DNA of 64,000 nt from Betaproteobacteria bacterium (GTDB lineage Bacteria > Pseudomonadota > Gammaproteobacteria > Burkholderiales > SG8-39). The DNA is taken from positions 1 to 64,000 of the forward strand of contig JACQTO010000149.1 of NCBI GenBank assembly GCA_016210745.1, given 5' to 3'. Below are positions 22,005 to 30,835 of the stretch, in pieces (position 1 is the stretch's first letter; the number at the start of each line of letters is the position of its first letter). Position numbers and translations under genes: made by a program. Under the pieces are notes generated by a model that did not search any database, was not told the origin of the DNA, and saw only the letters and a program-made list of their open reading frames with translations.

Positions 22005-23075
22005 GTGCGCGATTTGCGGAAGGGCTCCCCGTTCTTGATTTGGGGCGCGATGGTGCTGCTCGCGATGGCGCTGCTTGCGCTGCCGTTTGCGCTTGCCGCG
22101 GTGGGCACTGCCTGGGTGCGCATCACCAACCTTGCCATCTTGTTTGTCGTGCTCTCGCTCGGCTTGAACATCGTGGTCGGCTTTGCCGGCCTGCTCGACT
22201 TGGGGTATATCGCGTTCTATGCCGTCGGCGCCTATACCTACGCGCTGCTCGCCTCGCCTCATTTCGGGCTGCACCTGCCGTTCTGGATCGCGGTGCCGAT
22301 CGGCGCGGCGCTCTCCGGAATTTTCGGCATCCTGCTCGGCGCCCCGACGCTGAAACTGCGCGGCGATTATCTCGCCATCGTCACGCTGGGTTTCGGCGAG
22401 ATCGTGCGCATCATTCTCAATAACCTGTCACAGCCGATCAATATCACCAACGGACCGCAGGGCATATCCAGAATCGACCCCATCCGCATCGGCGGCATCG
22501 ATCTTTCCAAGACCGAGACCTTTCTCGGTCTGGCCTTCAGCGGCCCGGGGAAGTACTACTACCTGTTGCTCGCGGTGATGCTGGCGGTGATCTTCATCAG
22601 TGTGCGCCTGCAAAACTCGCGCATCGGCCGCGCTTGGGAGGCAATCCGCGAGGACGAAATCGCGGCGCGCTCGATGGGCATCAATACCACCCGCATCAAG
22701 CTGCTCGCCTTTGCCATGGGGGCTTCGTTCGGCGGTGTTGCGGGCGGCATGTTCTCCGCCATTCAGGGATTCATTTCGCCCGAGAGCTTCGTGCTGGTCG
22801 AGTCGATCATGGTGCTCTCCATGGTGGTGCTGGGCGGCATGGGCAATGTCTGGGGCGTGGTCCTGGGCGCCGTGTTGCTTTCCTACGTGCCCGAACTGCT
22901 GCGCTACACGGTCGCGCCCCTGCAGCAGTCGCTGTTCGGAAAAATGATCATCGAACCCGAGGTCATTCGCATGCTGCTGTTCGGCATGGCGCTCGTGCTC
23001 GTCATGATCTTTCGGCCGGCCGGCATTTGGCCCTCGGCAGTGCGACAGCGCGAGCTCGCAGGGCCACGGCAATGA
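22005..23075 (+). CDS. livM: Branched-chain amino acid ABC transporter permease LivM
   Basis: LNIVVGFAGLLDLGYIAFYAVGAYTYALLASPHFGLHLPFW; ORF-track start 21903 lies inside the palindromic element, so GTG 22005 or ATG 22048 preferred. Confidence 0.92.
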   Translation: MRDLRKGSPFLIWGAMVLLAMALLALPFALAAVGTAWVRITNLAILFVVLSLGLNIVVGFAGLLDLGYIAFYAVGAYTYALLASPHFGLHLPFWIAVPIGAALSGIFGILLGAPTLKLRGDYLAIVTLGFGEIVRIILNNLSQPINITNGPQGISRIDPIRIGGIDLSKTETFLGLAFSGPGKYYYLLLAVMLAVIFISVRLQNSRIGRAWEAIREDEIAARSMGINTTRIKLLAFAMGASFGGVAGGMFSAIQGFISPESFVLVESIMVLSMVVLGGMGNVWGVVLGAVLLSYVPELLRYTVAPLQQSLFGKMIIEPEVIRMLLFGMALVLVMIFRPAGIWPSAVRQRELAGPRQ

Positions 23076-23122
23076 ACGGGTGCCTGGGTGTTAGCGGGAA
23101 ATGCGGCAACGGCAGTCACCGA

Positions 23123-23268
23123 CGAGTTGACGGTTGACGATCCCGGCGAAGCATTTGGCGTTGTTTGGGTCTCGTGTTTTCGCGCAGTTGCAACTTCGCA
23201 ACTGCGTGAAAACACGAGATCGATAAGGGCAAAATCAGTCTCATTGGTTCTGGCTATGGCGGCTTAGG
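23123..23268 (-). repeat. Dispersed palindromic element, copy 4 (subtype GTGTTTTCGCG, inverted)
   Basis: Inverted repeat 23171-23191/23198-23218 (CTCGTGTTTTCGCGCAGTTGC / GCAACTGCGTGAAAACACGAG), one G:T wobble. Confidence 0.85.
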
Positions 23269-23276
23269 CGCTGACG

Positions 23277-24074
23277 ATGACGCAAGTGCTACTCGAGTGC
23301 ACAAATGTTTCCAAGCGCTTTGGCGGCGTCGTCGCGCTCTCCAACGTCGGCTTTAGCATCCAGCGCGGCGACATCTACGGCCTGATCGGCCCGAACGGGG
23401 CGGGCAAGACGACCCTGTTCAACGTGCTGACCGGAATTTACGCGCCCAACGAGGGCCGCTTTGCCCTCGAGGGCGCCGACGTGACGGGGCTCTCGCCGGA
23501 TAGAATCGCCGCGCGCGGCATCGCCCGCACCTTCCAGAATATTCGCCTGTTTGCAAACCTCTCGGCGCTCGAGAATGTGATGATCGGGCGTCATGTGCGG
23601 ACCCGGGCCGGGGTCATCGGCGCCATCCTGCGTGACGCGCGCACACGCGCCGAGGAATCGGCGATCGAGCGCCGCGCGCTCGAGTTGCTGGAATACGTCG
23701 GCATCGGCGATCGCGCCAACGATGCCGCCGGGAGTCTTGCCTACGGCGATCAACGGCGTCTGGAGATCGCGCGCGCGCTGGCCACCGAGCCCCGGCTGCT
23801 CGCGCTCGATGAGCCGGTGGCCGGCATGAACGCCACCGAAACCGTTGCGCTCAAGGCGTTGCTCGAGCGCATCCGCGCCGATGGGACGACCATTCTGCTG
23901 ATCGAACACGACGTGCGGCTGGTCATGGCAGTGTGCGACCGCGTGCTGGTGCTCGACTACGGCGTCCCGATCGCCGAGGGCGCGCCTTCGGAGGTGCGCC
24001 GCGACGCCAAGGTCATCGAAGCGTATCTGGGCGGCGCCGATGCCGACGCGACCGGTGGCGCAGCCGCGCAATGA
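23277..24074 (+). CDS. livG: Branched-chain amino acid ABC transporter ATP-binding protein LivG
   Basis: LIGPNGAGKTTLFNVLTGIYAPNEG; ARGIARTFQNIRLFANLSALENVMIGRH. Confidence 0.95.
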   Translation: MTQVLLECTNVSKRFGGVVALSNVGFSIQRGDIYGLIGPNGAGKTTLFNVLTGIYAPNEGRFALEGADVTGLSPDRIAARGIARTFQNIRLFANLSALENVMIGRHVRTRAGVIGAILRDARTRAEESAIERRALELLEYVGIGDRANDAAGSLAYGDQRRLEIARALATEPRLLALDEPVAGMNATETVALKALLERIRADGTTILLIEHDVRLVMAVCDRVLVLDYGVPIAEGAPSEVRRDAKVIEAYLGGADADATGGAAAQ

Positions 24075-24784
24075 AACTCCTCGAGATCGAGGGCCTCAAG
24101 GTGAGCTACGGCGGCATCCGCGCCGTGAAACAGGTGGACCTGGAACTGCGGGAGGGCGAATTCGTCTGTCTGATCGGCGCCAACGGCGCAGGCAAAACGA
24201 CGACGCTGAAGGCGATTTGCGGCATGCTGCGCGCCGGCGGCGGCGTGCTGCGCTATGCCGGTGAGGACATCAGCGGTCTGCCGACGTTCGCGCTGGTGCG
24301 CAAGGGCCTAGTGATGGTGCCCGAGGGCCGCGGCATCTTCCCGCAACTCACCGTCGAGGAAAATCTGCGTATAGGCGCCTATGCGCGCAACGACGCCGGC
24401 GTTGCCCCGGACCTGGAGAGGATGTACGCGCTGTTTCCGCGGTTGAGGGAACGGCGCGGCCAGACCGGCGGCACGCTCTCCGGGGGCGAGCAGCAGATGC
24501 TTGCCATCGGACGCGCGCTCATGAGCCGGCCACGGCTGCTGCTGCTCGATGAACCCAGCATGGGCCTGGCGCCGATCATGGTGCAAAAGGTGTTCGATAC
24601 GGTTCAGGCCGTCGCGCGCGAGGGTGTGACGATATTGCTGGTCGAACAGAACGCGAGGCTCGCCCTCGCGCTGGCCTCGCGAGGCTACGTCATGGAAAGC
24701 GGCGCGATCACGCTCTCGGGGGAGGCCGGGGCGCTGCTTGCCGACCCGCGCGTGCGCGCTGCGTACCTGGGTGAGGCGCTGTAG
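24071..24784 (+). CDS. livF: Branched-chain amino acid ABC transporter ATP-binding protein LivF
   Basis: MKLLEIEGLKVSYGGIRAVKQVDLELREGEFVCLIGANGAGKTTTLKAICG; LSGGEQQMLAIGRALMSRPRLLLLDEPSMGLAP. Confidence 0.95.
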   Translation: MKLLEIEGLKVSYGGIRAVKQVDLELREGEFVCLIGANGAGKTTTLKAICGMLRAGGGVLRYAGEDISGLPTFALVRKGLVMVPEGRGIFPQLTVEENLRIGAYARNDAGVAPDLERMYALFPRLRERRGQTGGTLSGGEQQMLAIGRALMSRPRLLLLDEPSMGLAPIMVQKVFDTVQAVAREGVTILLVEQNARLALALASRGYVMESGAITLSGEAGALLADPRVRAAYLGEAL

Positions 24785-24785
24785 A

Positions 24786-24870
24786 GAAATTGGGGTCAGA
24801 GTAACATTTCCTCGGACCGATGCCGAAACGGGTAGCAGCGTTGGGGAAATGTTACTCTGACCCCAATTTC
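24786..24870. repeat. 26-bp perfect inverted repeat (GGGGTCAGAGTAACATTTCC type, REP/BIME-like)
   Basis: GAAATTGGGGTCAGAGTAACATTTCC (24786-24811) and exact reverse complement (24845-24870). Confidence 0.9.
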
Positions 24871-25892
24871 GCCCCGGCGAGATCGGCCGCGGTGGTAAAC
24901 GAGTCGGCGAAGAACTCCTCTTCGGGCAGCTTGCACTTCAGGGTGAAATCGCGCCGTGCCGAATCGACCATCACCGGAACGCCGCAGGCGTAGACCTGGT
25001 AGCCCGAGAGGTCGGGAAAATCTTCCATGACGGCGCGGTGCACCAGGCCCGTGCGGCCCTTCCAGTCATCCTCGGCCAGCGCCTCGGAGATCACGGGAAC
25101 GTAGCTGAAGTTCGCGTGCTCGCTCGTCCACTGGATGGGCAGTTCGGACCGGTATAGATCGCGTGGGCGGCGAGCGCCCCAGTAGAGCGTCATCGAACGC
25201 GCGATACCCTTGGTGAACGCGTCTTCGATGATGGACTTGATCGGCGCGAAACCGGTGCCGCCGGCGACGAAGACGATCGGTTTGCTGCTGTCTTCGCGCA
25301 GGAAGAACGTGCCGTGGGGGCCCTCGATGCGCAGGATGTCTCGCACCTTCAGCTTGCTGAACACGTGCTCGGTGAACGCGCCCCCGGGAACGCGGCGGAC
25401 ATGGAGCTCGAGCGCTTCCTCCGCGGGCGTATTCGCCATGGAAAAGCCGCGTCGCTGCCCGTCCTTGAGCAAGATGTCCAGATACTGCCCGGGGAGAAAC
25501 TGCAATCGTTCGGTGGCCGGCAGCTTCAGGTAGACGATCGCGACATCATCGGTGGGTCGCTCGATAGCCTGCACCCGCGTGGGCAGCAATCGCAGCGGAA
25601 TATCACCGACCGCGCGTACCTCACGCGCCTCGATGACGAGATCGGATAGTGCTATGGCCTGGCAGAAGAGCGCCAGCCCCGATTGGCGCTCCGGGGCGGA
25701 CAGGGCCGACTCGGAGTAGGTTCCGAGGTCGGCGGTGCCCTCGATGATCTTCCCCTTGCAGCTGCCACAGGCGCCGTCGCGGCAGGCATGCGGCAGCGCC
25801 AGCCCCGCGCGCAGGCCCGCCGCGAGGATGGTTTCGCCCGCTTCGGCTTCGAATTGGTGCCCGGTATTGCGGATGCTGATCTGGTAGCCCAT
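24852..25892 (-). CDS. 2Fe-2S ferredoxin / NAD(P)H-flavin reductase fusion (CDP-6-deoxy-delta-3,4-glucoseen reductase-like)
   Basis: MGYQISIRNTGHQFEAEAGETILAAGLRAGLALPHACRDGACGSCKGK; QRRGFSMAN; FVAGGTGFAPIKSIIEDA; start trimmed from 26123. Confidence 0.9.
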   Translation of the reverse strand: MGYQISIRNTGHQFEAEAGETILAAGLRAGLALPHACRDGACGSCKGKIIEGTADLGTYSESALSAPERQSGLALFCQAIALSDLVIEAREVRAVGDIPLRLLPTRVQAIERPTDDVAIVYLKLPATERLQFLPGQYLDILLKDGQRRGFSMANTPAEEALELHVRRVPGGAFTEHVFSKLKVRDILRIEGPHGTFFLREDSSKPIVFVAGGTGFAPIKSIIEDAFTKGIARSMTLYWGARRPRDLYRSELPIQWTSEHANFSYVPVISEALAEDDWKGRTGLVHRAVMEDFPDLSGYQVYACGVPVMVDSARRDFTLKCKLPEEEFFADSFTTAADLAGAKLGSE

Positions 25893-25922
25893 AGGCGCTG
25901 CGCGAGCGTTTACAATTCGGGT

Positions 25923-26792
25923 ATGAAACGGCTTCTCGTCATTGGATGCGGCGACGTGGCCCGGCGTGCCCTGCCAACATGGCTCGCGCGCTACCGCGTC
26001 TCGGCTTTGCTGCGTGCCCCCGATGCCAAACTCGCTTCGGCCGGCGTGCAGGTAATCCGCGGCGACCTCGACCGCCCCGAAACGCTTGCCGCGCTTGCCT
26101 CGAGTGCCGATTTGGTCGCGCATCTCGCACCGCCGGGTGAAAGCGGTGCGCGCGACCAGCGCACCCGAAACCTGGTGGCCTCGCTCGGAGCGGGCGCCAT
26201 GCTACCACAGCGGATTGTGTACGTGAGCACCAGCGGCGTCTACGGCGACTGCGCCGGCGAGCGGATCGACGAATCGCGGGCGACGAACCCGCAGACCGAG
26301 CGCGCAATCCGGCGCGTCGATGCGGAGACCGTGCTTCGCGAATGGGGGCGAAAACACGGCCTCCCGGTCCTCGTATTGCGCGCGCCGGGAATTTACGCCG
26401 CCGAGCGCCTGCCGCTGGAGTTGCTGCGGCGGGGAACGCCGGTGCTGAGGGCTGCGGAGGACAGCTACACCAACCACATCCATGCCGACGATTTCGCGGC
26501 CATTGTGAGCGAGGCGCTGGAGCGCGGTGCACCCGGCGCCTACAACGCCTCCGACGACGGCGAGATGAAAATGGGAGACTGGTTCGACCTGGTCGCCGAT
26601 CGCTGCGGGCTGCCGCGGGCGGCGCGGGTATCGCGCGCAGAGGCGCAGAAACTCATTCCGCCCGGACTGCTGTCGTTCATGAACGAATCGAGGCGGCTCC
26701 TGAACGGGCGCATGAAAGAAGAACTAGGACTGCAATTGCGTTACCCGACTGTGTTCGAAGGCGTGCCGCGGCGCGTCGGCACGGGAGATTAA
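25923..26792 (+). CDS. NAD-dependent epimerase/dehydratase (SDR family)
   Basis: MKRLLVIGCGDVARRALP; RIVYVSTSGVYGDCAGERIDE; YTNHIHADDFA. Confidence 0.85.
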   Translation: MKRLLVIGCGDVARRALPTWLARYRVSALLRAPDAKLASAGVQVIRGDLDRPETLAALASSADLVAHLAPPGESGARDQRTRNLVASLGAGAMLPQRIVYVSTSGVYGDCAGERIDESRATNPQTERAIRRVDAETVLREWGRKHGLPVLVLRAPGIYAAERLPLELLRRGTPVLRAAEDSYTNHIHADDFAAIVSEALERGAPGAYNASDDGEMKMGDWFDLVADRCGLPRAARVSRAEAQKLIPPGLLSFMNESRRLLNGRMKEELGLQLRYPTVFEGVPRRVGTGD

Positions 26793-26809
26793 GAACCTAA
26801 GGGAATGTC

Positions 26810-27139
26810 ATGACCGATGCACTGCTTGTTTTGACCAACGTCCCCGACCGCGAGACGGCGGAAAAGCTGGCCGCAAGCCTCGTCGGCGAACATCTGGCGG
26901 CCTGCGTCAATATACTCGCCCCGTGCCGGTCGGTGTACCGCTGGAAAGGCGCGCTCGAGAGCGCCGAGGAGCACCCGATGCTGATCAAAACCACCTCGGA
27001 GCGCTACTCGGCGCTGGAACTTGCCATCCGGGTCGCGCACCCCTATGAACTACCCGAGATTATCGCTGTCCCATTGGCGGCGGGTTTCCCGGGCTACCTC
27101 GAGTGGGTGGCCGCCGAGACCCGACCCCCAAAACAATAG
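26810..27139 (+). CDS. cutA: Divalent cation tolerance protein CutA
   Basis: VLTNVPDRETAEKLAASLVGEHLAACVNILAPCRSVYRWKG; HPYELPEIIAVP. Confidence 0.95.
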   Translation: MTDALLVLTNVPDRETAEKLAASLVGEHLAACVNILAPCRSVYRWKGALESAEEHPMLIKTTSERYSALELAIRVAHPYELPEIIAVPLAAGFPGYLEWVAAETRPPKQ

Positions 27140-27147
27140 GTTATCCC

Positions 27148-28974
27148 ATGCGCTCGTTTGCAACATTGGTCGCGTTGATCGCGCTGTTGGCTGGATCGGC
27201 TACGGCGTGCGCGGCAGGGCCCGACAACCTGCTCGAGCCGGACAAGGCGTTTCGCATCTCGGCGCGGGCATTGGATGCGGCGACGCTGGAGGTTCGCTAC
27301 CGCATCGCCGACGGCTACTACATGTACCGGGAGAGATTCCGCTTCGCCGCCGAGCCGGCCGGGGTAAAGCTCGGGCCGCCCCAATTCCCGCCGGGAGAAG
27401 TCAAAGACGACCCGTTCTTCGGCCGCACCGAGACATATCGCAAGGACCTGCGCATCCGGGTGCCCCTCGATGACGCGGGGGGCGCCCAGAGCATCAAGCT
27501 GAAAGCGACCTCGCAGGGTTGTTCCGACACCGGCGTGTGCTATGTGCCGCAGGATCAGTATGTCGAAATCAGCCTCGCGGGCGCCGATTCGAGTTCCTCC
27601 CCAGGGGCGTCACCGGCGCCGTTCATGACGAGCAGGTCGCCCTCGGTGGATTCGTCGCCGGGCTTCTCGATCTTTGCAAGCGACACCGACATCAAGGCGA
27701 TGTTCGAGTCGGCCAGTTTCTGGGTTGTGCTCGCCACCTTCTTCGGCTTCGGAATCCTGCTCGCATTTACGCCCTGCATGCTGCCCATGGTGCCGATTCT
27801 GTCGGGAATCATCGCCGGCGAAGGCAGGGATATCAACAAGCTGCGCGCGCTGATTCTGTCGCTCGCTTATGTGGCGGGAATGGCCGTGACCTACGCGCTG
27901 GCCGGTGTTGCAGCCGCCTATTCCGGCGCGATGCTCGCCGCGGCGCTGCAGAATCCGTGGGTGCTGACCGTGTTCGCGGCGCTGTTCGTCTGGCTCGCGC
28001 TGTCGATGTTCGGCTTCCACGACATACAGCTGCCCGGATTTATGCACCACCGGCTCTCGCGCGTGCACCACAAGCTCCAGGGCGGTCGCATCGCCTCGGT
28101 TGCTGCGATGGGAGTTCTCTCCGCGCTGATCATGAGTCCGTGCGTCGCGGCGCCGCTCGCCGGCGCCCTGCTCTACATCGGCCAGACGCGTGACGTGGTG
28201 CTCGGCGGCTCGGCGCTGTTCGTCATGGCGCTCGGCATGGGACTGCCGCTGGTGGCCGTGGGTGTGTCCGAAGGCGCGCTGCTGCCGAAATCGGGCGCAT
28301 GGATGGGCGCGGTGAAGAATTTTTTCGGTGTGCTGTTGCTGGGCGTGGCGATCTGGATCATTTCACCGGTGATTCCTGCGGCTCTGGTCATGCTGTTGTG
28401 GGCGGCGCTGTTCATCGTGTCGGGGGTGTTCCTGCGCGCTCTTGATCCTCTGGCGCATGACGCCTCGGGCTATGCGCGCTTGTGGAAAGGCTTCGGCCTG
28501 ATTGCGCTGGTGGCCGGCGTCGCGCTCGTGATCGGTGCGCTCGCGGGCAGCCGCGATCCGCTGCAGCCGCTGGCCGGGCTGCGCGCGGCGGCTTCCGGGT
28601 CTGCGCCTGAATCGCCCACGCCGTTTGAGCGCGTATCCACGTCGGCCGAACTCGACGCACGCCTCGCCTCGGCGGGCAAGCCGGCGCTGCTTGATTTCTA
28701 TGCCGACTGGTGCGTTTCCTGCAAAGAGATGGAGCGCTACACCTTCAGCGATCCGCGGGTACGGGCAAAATTCGCCGACATGCTGTTGCTGCAGGCCGAC
28801 GTCACCGCCAACAGCGCCGAGCACAAGGCGCTGCTCAAGCGCTTTCGCCTGTTCGGTCCTCCCGGGATCATCTTCTTCGACAAATCCGGGCGTGAAATCG
28901 AAGGCCTGCGCGTGATCGGATACCAGGACGCCGATCGTTTTCTAGCCACCCTGCGCCAAGCCCAAAGCTTTTGA
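27148..28974 (+). CDS. dsbD: Thiol:disulfide interchange protein DsbD
   Basis: GFGILLAFTPCMLPMVPILSGII; SPCVAAPLAGALLYIGQT; DFYADWCVSCKEMER. Confidence 0.95.
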   Translation: MRSFATLVALIALLAGSATACAAGPDNLLEPDKAFRISARALDAATLEVRYRIADGYYMYRERFRFAAEPAGVKLGPPQFPPGEVKDDPFFGRTETYRKDLRIRVPLDDAGGAQSIKLKATSQGCSDTGVCYVPQDQYVEISLAGADSSSSPGASPAPFMTSRSPSVDSSPGFSIFASDTDIKAMFESASFWVVLATFFGFGILLAFTPCMLPMVPILSGIIAGEGRDINKLRALILSLAYVAGMAVTYALAGVAAAYSGAMLAAALQNPWVLTVFAALFVWLALSMFGFHDIQLPGFMHHRLSRVHHKLQGGRIASVAAMGVLSALIMSPCVAAPLAGALLYIGQTRDVVLGGSALFVMALGMGLPLVAVGVSEGALLPKSGAWMGAVKNFFGVLLLGVAIWIISPVIPAALVMLLWAALFIVSGVFLRALDPLAHDASGYARLWKGFGLIALVAGVALVIGALAGSRDPLQPLAGLRAAASGSAPESPTPFERVSTSAELDARLASAGKPALLDFYADWCVSCKEMERYTFSDPRVRAKFADMLLLQADVTANSAEHKALLKRFRLFGPPGIIFFDKSGREIEGLRVIGYQDADRFLATLRQAQSF

Positions 28975-28980
28975 GCCAAA

Positions 28981-29130
28981 ACCGGACGAGCCGGAACCAT
29001 CGAAGTTGGTTTTGCCGTTTATCAATCTCCCCCTTTCCGTGCAGTTGCTTGCAACTGCACGGAAAGGGGGAGACGAATTTGGAAACCCAATCTTCGCCAA
29101 ATTTGTAAACGGTAAACTTGCACGAAGACT
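28981..29130 (+). repeat. Dispersed palindromic element, copy 5 (subtype CCCCTTTT)
   Basis: Perfect inverted repeat 29026-29048/29051-29073 (TCTCCCCCTTTCCGTGCAGTTGC / GCAACTGCACGGAAAGGGGGAGA); begins a few nt after dsbD stop. Confidence 0.9.
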
Positions 29131-29141
29131 AAATCCTGCTG

Positions 29142-30518
29142 CTAATCCGGCGGCCGATAGCCCTTCTCCCGAAACAGCCGCAAGGCGCTGTCCACGACGT
29201 CGGCGCCATAGAGGATGCCGCGGCCGGATTGAATCTCTTCAAGCGCCCTGTCGATGCCGAGGCTGGGACGATAGGGACGGTGAGACGCAATCGCTTCCAA
29301 TACGTCGGCCACCGCGATGATTTGCGCCCCGACGTGAATCTGCCCGTCCCGCAGTCCCCGGGGATAGCCGCTGCCGTCCAGTCGCTCATGATGCTGGCGA
29401 ATGATCGTCGCCAGCGGCCAGGCAAATTCGACCTCCTTCAAGATCTCGTAGCCCGCCTCGGCGTGGGTTTTGATGATCTCCCGTTCGATCTCGCTCAGCG
29501 CGCCGGGTTTAGAGAGGATCTCCGCCGGTACCGCGATTTTGCCCACATCGTGCACCAGGCTTGTGAGCTCGAGTTCCTGGCACTTGTCCTCCGGCATGCC
29601 CATTTCCTTGGCGATGACCGAGGCCATCGCTCCGACGCGCCGTTGATGACCGGCGGTATAGGGGTCGCGCAGTTCGACCATGTTGGCAACGGCCCGCAGC
29701 GTGCCGCGCATCGACGTTTCCAATTGCCTCAGGTAGGAGGCGATTTGTTCTTGCGCGCGTTTGCGCTCGGTGATGTCCTGCGCCATGCCGATGGTGGCAA
29801 GCGTGCCTTCGAATTCCGCCAGCAGTCCTTGTACACCCAGAAGGATAACGCCGCCGTCCCGGCGCTTCACCCGCACGGCGTAATTGACCGATGACTCTCC
29901 GGAGCGCAGTTTCTCCCGCGCGGCTTTCATGACCGGGAGGTCTTCGGGAACCACCAGGTCGTTCGCCAATCGGCCCATGAGCTCGCCGGACTCGTAACCG
30001 AGCAACGCCTCCAGGCGCGGATTGGCGTAGACAAAGCGGCCGTCGCGCGTCACGTACATCCCGGTCGATGACTTTTCGATCAGCAGGCGAAAACGCTCTT
30101 CGCTAAAGCGCAGCGCCTCCTCGGCGCGTCTGCGGTCGAGGTCGCTCTTGGCGCGTTCGATCGCCAGACGGATGGCGAACGGAAGCCTGATGATGCGGGA
30201 GCTCGTCTTGATGATGTAGTCGGCCGCGCCGCCCTTCATTGCTTCCACCGCGATTTCCTCGGAGCCGGTTCCGGTGAGAAAAATCAGCGGGATGTGGGGC
30301 GCGCGCTCGCGCGCGATCGAGAGCACCTGCAGGCCGTCGAAACTGCCCAGATGGATGTCGGAGACGATGCAGTCGAAAAGCGGGTTCTCCAGCAGCCGGC
30401 GAAGCTCTTCGAGGCCGGAAACTACCGTCACTGAAAAAACGCCTGGCTCTTCTTCCAGGGCGTTGCGCACCAGCTCCTGGTCGAAGCGATCGTCTTCGAT
30501 GTGTAGAACGCGAATCAT
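29142..30518 (-). CDS. Response regulator with REC, PAS and HD-GYP domains
   Basis: VLHIEDDRFDQELV; DCIVSDIHLGSFDGL; HDVGKIAVPAEILSKPG; HHERLDGSGYPRGL. Confidence 0.9.
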   Translation of the reverse strand: MIRVLHIEDDRFDQELVRNALEEEPGVFSVTVVSGLEELRRLLENPLFDCIVSDIHLGSFDGLQVLSIARERAPHIPLIFLTGTGSEEIAVEAMKGGAADYIIKTSSRIIRLPFAIRLAIERAKSDLDRRRAEEALRFSEERFRLLIEKSSTGMYVTRDGRFVYANPRLEALLGYESGELMGRLANDLVVPEDLPVMKAAREKLRSGESSVNYAVRVKRRDGGVILLGVQGLLAEFEGTLATIGMAQDITERKRAQEQIASYLRQLETSMRGTLRAVANMVELRDPYTAGHQRRVGAMASVIAKEMGMPEDKCQELELTSLVHDVGKIAVPAEILSKPGALSEIEREIIKTHAEAGYEILKEVEFAWPLATIIRQHHERLDGSGYPRGLRDGQIHVGAQIIAVADVLEAIASHRPYRPSLGIDRALEEIQSGRGILYGADVVDSALRLFREKGYRPPD

Positions 30519-30832
30519 GGAAGTTCCTGCAGCCCGGGCGGGCTCACGTTGAAACCCAGCCAGTAGTCCTCTATCCTCGTCACGATTTCAATCAGGCCAT
30601 TGAACGAAACCAGCTTCATCAGATAGCTGGCGACGATGTCACAGGCCATGGCGACATCGCGTTCGTGACTCGAGGAGCTGAGAAAGACCGCCGGAATACG
30701 CTTCAGCACCGGCGCGAACACGTTCTTGCGCCGGTGGACAAGCGCATTGTCCAGCAGATTGGTGAAGATTTGTTGCAGCAGTCCCTCCTCCCCCACCAGT
30801 TTCGGCAGGTTTTCGGCGATCTTGACCTCGGC
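30515..30832 (-). pseudogene. In-frame remnant: histidine kinase HATPase N-box fragment joined to C-terminal half of a response regulator receiver
   Basis: AEVKIAENLPKLVGEEGLLQQIFTNLLDNALVHRRKNVFAPVLKRIPAVFLSSSSHERDVAMACDIVASYLMKLVSFNGLIEIVTRIEDYWLGFN; lacks H-box, G-boxes and REC Asp. Confidence 0.6.
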
Positions 30833-30835
30833 TCA

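Noticed and set aside
20472-29320. Similar small peptides LPFINLPLxVQLxATARKGGDEFxNPIFAKFV repeated in several ORFs
   Set aside because: They are translations of the palindromic repeat family; similarity reflects DNA repeats, with no RBS or consistent start
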